DNA of 64,000 nucleotides, from contig NC_135504.1 in NCBI RefSeq assembly GCF_052857255.1, forward strand, positions 133,288,929 through 133,352,928, given 5' to 3'. Numbering within the stretch: the stretch's first letter is position 1; each line of letters starts with the position of its first letter. The notes beneath the pieces are model-generated. The model did not search any database, had not been told where the DNA came from, and saw only the letters and a program-made list of their open reading frames with translations. Position numbers and translations under genes: made by a program. Below, one piece after another: positions 58,501 to 64,000 of the stretch. The DNA comes from Amblyomma americanum (taxonomy: Eukaryota; Arthropoda; Arachnida; Ixodida; Ixodidae).

Positions 58501-61500
58501 CACAGGTGCCCCTATTAGCGCTCCACGTCTAAGGAAAGCGTCACGTGCGTCCGGAGTGCTGACGGCGATTTTTGAAAGCCGGCGGTTTTAAAGCCCGCTG
58601 CCACGGCACATCACACGCGCCCCTATTAGCGTTGCACCTCTAACGGAAGCATGGCGTGCGTCCGCTGTTCTGACGGTGAATTTTGAAAGCCGGCGGTTTT
58701 TAAAGCTCGCTACCACCGCACATCACAGGTGCGCCTATTAGCGCTCCACCTCTAACTAAAGCTTCACGTGCGTCCGGAGTGCTGACGGTGATTTTTGAAA
58801 GCCGGCGGTTTTAAAGCTCGCTACCACGGCAATCACACGCGCCTCTATTAGCGTTCCACCTCTAACGGAAGCGTGGCGTGCGTCCGGTGATCTGACGGTG
58901 AATTTTGAAAGCCGGCGGTTTTTAAAGCTCGCTACCACCGCACATCACAGGTGCCCCTATTAGCGCTCCACCTCTAACGAAAGCGTCACGTGCGTCCGGA
59001 GTGCTGACGGTGATTTTTGAAAGCAGGCGGTTTTAAAGCTCGCTACCACAGCACATCACACGCGCCCCTATTAGCGTCCCACCTCTAACAGAAGCGTCGC
59101 GTGCGTCCGGTGTTCTGACGGTGAATTTTGAAAGCCGGCGGTTTTTAAAGCTCGCTACCACCGCACATCACAGGTGCCCCTATTAGCGCTCCACCTCTAA
59201 CGAAAGCGTCACGTGCGTCCGGAGTGCTGACAGTGATTTTTGAAAGCCGGCGGTTTTAAAGCTCGCTACCACGGTACATCACACGCGCCCCTATTAGCGT
59301 TCCACCTCTAACGGAAGCGTCGCGTGCGTCCGGTGTTCTGACGGTGAATTTTGAAGGCCGGCGGTTTTTAAAGCTCGCTACCACCGCACATCACAGGTGC
59401 CCCTATTAGCGCTCCACCTCTAACGAAAGCGTCACGTGCGTCCGGAATGCTGACGGTGAATTTTGACAGCCGGCGGTTTTTATAGCTCGCTACCACCGCA
59501 CATCACAGGTGCCCCTATTAGCGCTCCGCCTCAAACGAAAGCGTCACGTGCGTCCGGAGTGCTGACGGTGATTTTTGAAAGCCGGCGGTTTTAAAGCTCG
59601 CTGCCACGGCACATCACACGCGCCCCTATTAGCGTTCCGCCTCTAATGGAAGCGTCGCGTGCGTTCGGTGTTCTGACGGTGAATTTTGAAAGCCGGCGGT
59701 TTTTAAAGCTCGCTACCACCGCACATCACAGGTGCCCCTAGTAGCACTCACACCTCTAACGAAAGCGTCACGTGCGTCCGCAGTGCAGATGGTGATTTTT
59801 GAAAGCCGGCGGTTTTAAAGCTCGCTACCACGGCACATCACACGAGCCACTATTAGCGTTCCACCTCTAACGGAAGCGTCGCGTGCGTCTGGTGTTCTGA
59901 GGGTCAATGTTGAAAGCCGGCGGTTTTTAAAGCTCGCTACCACCGCACATCACAGGTGCCCCTATTAGCGCTCCACCTCTAACGATAGCGTCACGTGCGT
60001 CCGGAGTGCTGACGGCGATTTTTGAAAGCCGGCGGTTTTAAAGCTCGCTGCGACGGCACATCACACGCGCCCCTATTAGCGTTCCACCTCTAACGGAAGC
60101 GTGGCGTGCGTCCGCTGTTCTGACGGTGAATTTTGAAAGCCGGCGGTTTTTAAAGCTCGCTACCACCGCACATCACAGGTGCGCCTATTAGCGCTCCACC
60201 TCTAACTAAAGCGTCACGTGAGTCCGGAGTGCGGACGGTGATTTTTGAAAGCTGGCGGTTTTAAAGCTCGCTACCACGGCACATCACACGCGCCCCTATT
60301 AGCGTTCCACCTCTAACGGAAGCGTCGCGTGCGTCTGGTGTTCTGAGGGTGAATTTTGAAAGCCGGCGGGTTTTAAAGCTCGCTACCACCGCACATCACA
60401 GGTGCCCCTATTAACGCTCCACTTCTAACGAAAGCGTCACGTGCGTCCGGAGTGCTCACGGCGATTTTTGAAAGCCGGCGGTTTTAAAGCTCGCTGCCAC
60501 GGCACATCACACGCGCCCATATGAGCGTTCCACCTCTAACGGAAGCATGGCGTGCGTCCGCTGTTCTGACGGTGAATTTTGAAAGCCGGCGGTTTTTAAA
60601 GCTCGCTACCACCGCACATCACAGGTGCGCCCATTAGCGCTCCACCTCTAACTAAAGCTTCACGTGCGTCCGGAGTGCTGACGGTGATTTTTGAAAGCGG
60701 GCGGTTTTAAAGCTTGCTACCACAGCACATCACACGCGCCTCTATTAGCGTTCCACCTCTAACGGAAGCGTGGCGTGCGTCCGGTGTTCTGACGGTGAGT
60801 TTTGAAAGCCGGCGGTTTTTAAAGCTCGCTACCACCGCACATCACAGGTGCCACTATTAGCGCTCCACCTCTAACGAAAGCGTCACGTGCGTCCGGAGTG
60901 CTGACGGTGATTTTTGAAAGCCGGCGGTTTTAAAGCTCGCTACCACGGCACATCACACGCGCCCCTATTAGCGTTCCACCTCTAACGGAAGCGTCGCGTG
61001 CGTCCGGAGTGCTGACGGTGATTTTTGAAAGCCGGCAGTTTTAAAGCTTGCTACCACGGTACATCACACGTGCCCCTATTATCGTTCCACCTCTAACAGA
61101 AGCGTCGCGTGCGTCCGGAGTGCTGACGGTGATTTTTGAAAGCCGGCGGTTTTAAAGCTCGCTACCACGGCACATCACACGCGCCGCTATTAGCGTTCCA
61201 CCTCTAACGGAAGCGTCGCGTGCGTCCGGAGTGCTGACGGCGATTTTTGAAAGCCGGCGGGTTTAAAGCTCGCTGCCACGGCACATCACACGCGCCCCTA
61301 TTAGCGTTCCACCTCTAACGGAAGCATGGCGTGCGTCCGCTGTTCTGACGGTGAATTTTGAAAGCCGGCGGTTTTTAAAGCTCGCTACCACCGCACATCA
61401 CAGGTGCGCCTATTAGCGCTCCACCTCTAACGAAAGCGTCACGTGCGTCCGGAGTGCTGACAGTGATTTTTAAAAGCCGGCGGTTTTAAAGCTCGCTACC

Positions 61501-64000
61501 ACGGTACATCACACGCGCCCCTATTAGCGTTCCACCTCTAACGGAAGCGTCGCGTGCGTCCGGTGTTCTGACGGTGAATTTTGAAGGCCGGCGGTTTTTA
61601 AAGCTCGCTACCACCGCACATCACAGGTGCCTCTATTAGCGCTCCACTTCTAACGAAAGCGTCACGTGCGTCCGGAGTGCTGACGGTGAATTTGGACAGC
61701 CGGCGGTTTTTATAGCTCGCTACCACCGCACATCACAGGTGCCCCTATTAGCGCTCCACCTCAAACGAAAGCGTCACGTGCGTCCGGAGTGCTGACGGTG
61801 ATTTTTGAAAGCCGGCGGTTTTAAAGCTCGCTAACACGGCAAATCACACGCGCCCCTATTAGCGCTCCACCTATAATGGAAGCGTCGCGTGCGTCCGGTG
61901 CTCTGACGGTGAATTTTGAAAGCCGGCGGTTTTTAAAGCTCGCTACCACCGCACATCACAGGTGCGCCTATTAGCGCTCCACCTCTAACTAAAGCTTCAC
62001 GTGCGTCCGGAGTGCTGACGGTGATTTTTGAAAGCCGGCGGTTTTGAAGCTCGCTACCACGGCACATCACACGCGCCCCTATTAGCGTTCCACCTCTAAC
62101 GGAAGCGTCGCGTGCGTCCGGAGTGCTGACGGTGATTTTTGAAAGCCGGCGGTTTTAAAGCTCGCTACCACGGCACATCACACGCGCCGCTATTAGCGTT
62201 CCACCTCTAACGGAAGCGTCGCGTGCGTCCGGAGTGCTGACGGCGATTTTTGAAAGCCGGCGGGTTTAAAGCTCGCTGCCACGGAACATCACACGTGCCC
62301 CTATTAGCGTTCCACCTCTAACGGAAGCATGGCGTGCGTCCGCTGTTCTGACGGTGAATTTTGAAAGCCGGCGGTTTTTAAAGCTCGCTACCACCGCACA
62401 TCACAGGTGCGCCTATTAGCGCTCCACCTCTAACTAAAGCTTCACGTGCGTCCGGAGTGCTTACGGTGATTTTTGAAAGCCGGCGGTTTTAAAGCTCGCT
62501 ACCACGGCACATCACACGCGCCTCTATTAGCGTTCCACCTCCAACGGAAGCGTGGCGTCCGTCCGGCGTTCTGACGGTGCGTTTTGAAAGCCGGTGGTTT
62601 TTAAAGCTCGCTACCACCGCACATCACAGGTGCCACTATTAGCGCTCCACCTCTAACGAAAGCGTCACGTGCGTCCGGAGTGCTGACGGTGATTTTTGAA
62701 AGCCGGCGGTTTTAAAGCTCACTACCACCGCACATTAAACGCGCCCCTATTAGCGTTCCACCTCTATCGGAAGCGTGGCGTGCGTCCGGTGATCTGACGG
62801 TGAATTTTGAAAGCCGGCGGTTTTTAAAGCTCGCTACCACCGCACATCACAGGTGCCCCTATTAGCGCTCCACCTCTAACGAAAGCGTCACGTGCGTCCG
62901 GAGTGCTGACGGTGATTTTTGAAAGCAGGCGGTTTTAAAGCTCGATACCACAGCACATCACACGCGCCCCTATTAGCGTCCCACCTCTAACAGAAGCGTC
63001 GCGTGCGTCCGGTGTTCTGACGGTGAATTTTGAAAGCCGGCGGTTTTTAAAGCTCGCTACCACCGCACATCACAGGTGCCCCTATTAGCGCTCCACCTCT
63101 AACGAAAGCGTCACGTGCGTCCGGAGTGCTGACAGTGATTTTTGAAAGCCGGCGGTTTTAAAGCTCGCTACCACGGTACATCACACGCGCCCCTATTAGC
63201 GTTCCACCTCTAACGAAAGCGTCACGTGCGTCCGGAGTGCTGACAGTGATTTTTGAAAGCCGGCGGTTTTAAAGCTCGCTACCACGGTACATCACACGCG
63301 CCCCTATTAGCGTTCCACCTCTAACGAAAGCGTCGCGTGCGTCCGGTGTTCTGACGGTGAATTTTGAAGGCCGGCGGTTTTTAAAGCTCGCTACCACCGC
63401 ACATCACAGGTGCCCCTATTAGCGCTCCACTTCTAACGAAAGCGTCACGTGCGTCCGGAGTGCTGACGGTGAATTTGGACAGCCGGCAGTTTTTATAGCT
63501 CGCTACCACCGCACATCACAGGTGCCCCTATTAGCGCTCCACCTCAAACGAAAGCGTCACGTGCGTCCGGAGTGCTGACGGTGGTTTTTGAAAGCCGGCG
63601 GTTTTAAAGCTCGCTAACACGGCAAATCACACGCGCCCCTATTAGCGCTCCACCTATAATGGAAGCGTCGCGTGCGTCCGGTGCTCTGACGGTGAATTTT
63701 GAAAGCCGGCGGTTTTTAAAGCTCGCTACCACCGCACATCACAGGTGCGCCTATTAGCGCTCCACCTCTAACTAAAGCTTCACGTGCGTCCGGAGTGCTG
63801 AAGGTGATTTTTGAAAGCCGGCGGTTTTAAAGCTCGCTACCACGGCACATCACACCCGCCCCTATTAGCGTTCCACCTCTAACGGAAGCGTCGCGTGCGT
63901 CCGGAGTGCTGACGGTGATTCTTGAAAGCCGGCGGTTTTAAAGCTCGCTACCACGGCACATCACACGCGCCGCTATTAGCGTTCCACCTCTAACGGAAGC
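55521..64000. repeat. 111-bp satellite array, right block
   Basis: About 76 monomers continue past the window end. The variant TAACTAAAGCTTCACG occurs at 57194, 58753, 60649, 61986, 62431 and 63769, spaced by 14, 17, 12, 4 and 12 monomers. The variant GAAGGCCGGCGG occurs at 59353, 61583 and 63366, intervals of 2230 and 1783 bp. Long-range order is present but less regular than at 38-48 kb. No gene. Confidence 0.97.

Overview
This window looks like a stretch of a hard-tick nuclear genome, probably a metastriate ixodid. The best clue is a tRNA-headed SINE at about 14693-14930 that I recognise as tick Ruka-type. Tick-style CR1/L2-like, RTE-like and Penelope-like remnants and introns with GT-AG borders agree. 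I see no bacterial gene, rRNA or CRISPR array.

The base layer is one tandem satellite. It covers 1-2107, 6743-8483, 32677-55003 and 55521-64000, about 34 kb in all. The monomer is about 111 bp, and two variants (A, 111 bp; B, 112 bp) mostly alternate. In the right block the monomers form higher-order repeats (HORs): a 13-monomer unit of 1450 bp at 38.2-42 kb, and a 20-monomer unit of 2228 bp at 42.8-47.3 kb followed by 18- and 16-monomer shortened versions.

Three transposons sit in this satellite. (1) A CR1/L2-like non-LTR retrotransposon on the minus strand (2108-6742) has 303-bp tandem repeats at its 5' end. Its ORF1 carries a canonical 2A-like motif next to a hydrophobic stretch. Its ORF2 (APE endonuclease plus reverse transcriptase) follows ORF1 in the same frame after a single UGA. 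(2) A 24,193-bp element (8484-32676) has 12-bp terminal inverted repeats and a 2-bp CA target duplication. Removing it restores an intact satellite monomer. (3) A 517-bp PIF/Harbinger-like MITE (55004-55520) is flanked by TAA.

The 24-kb element is the highlight. On the minus strand it carries a CACTA/EnSpm (Tnp2/DUF4218-like) transposase of 695 codons, open except for one UGA. Divergently, on the plus strand, it carries a seven-exon gene (20200-32064) whose exons join in phase into an open 447-residue DUF4806 protein. Both ends hold dense subterminal repeats built on CCAATANTGGCC-like words. The layout recalls the transposase plus accessory DNA-binding protein of plant CACTA elements. The element has itself collected insertions: a SINE, non-LTR tails, an RTE relic, a Penelope GIY-YIG relic, inverted hAT fragments and a second Harbinger-like MITE.

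The rest of the element (9.1-14.4 kb and most introns) is AT-rich DNA in which I recognise no gene.
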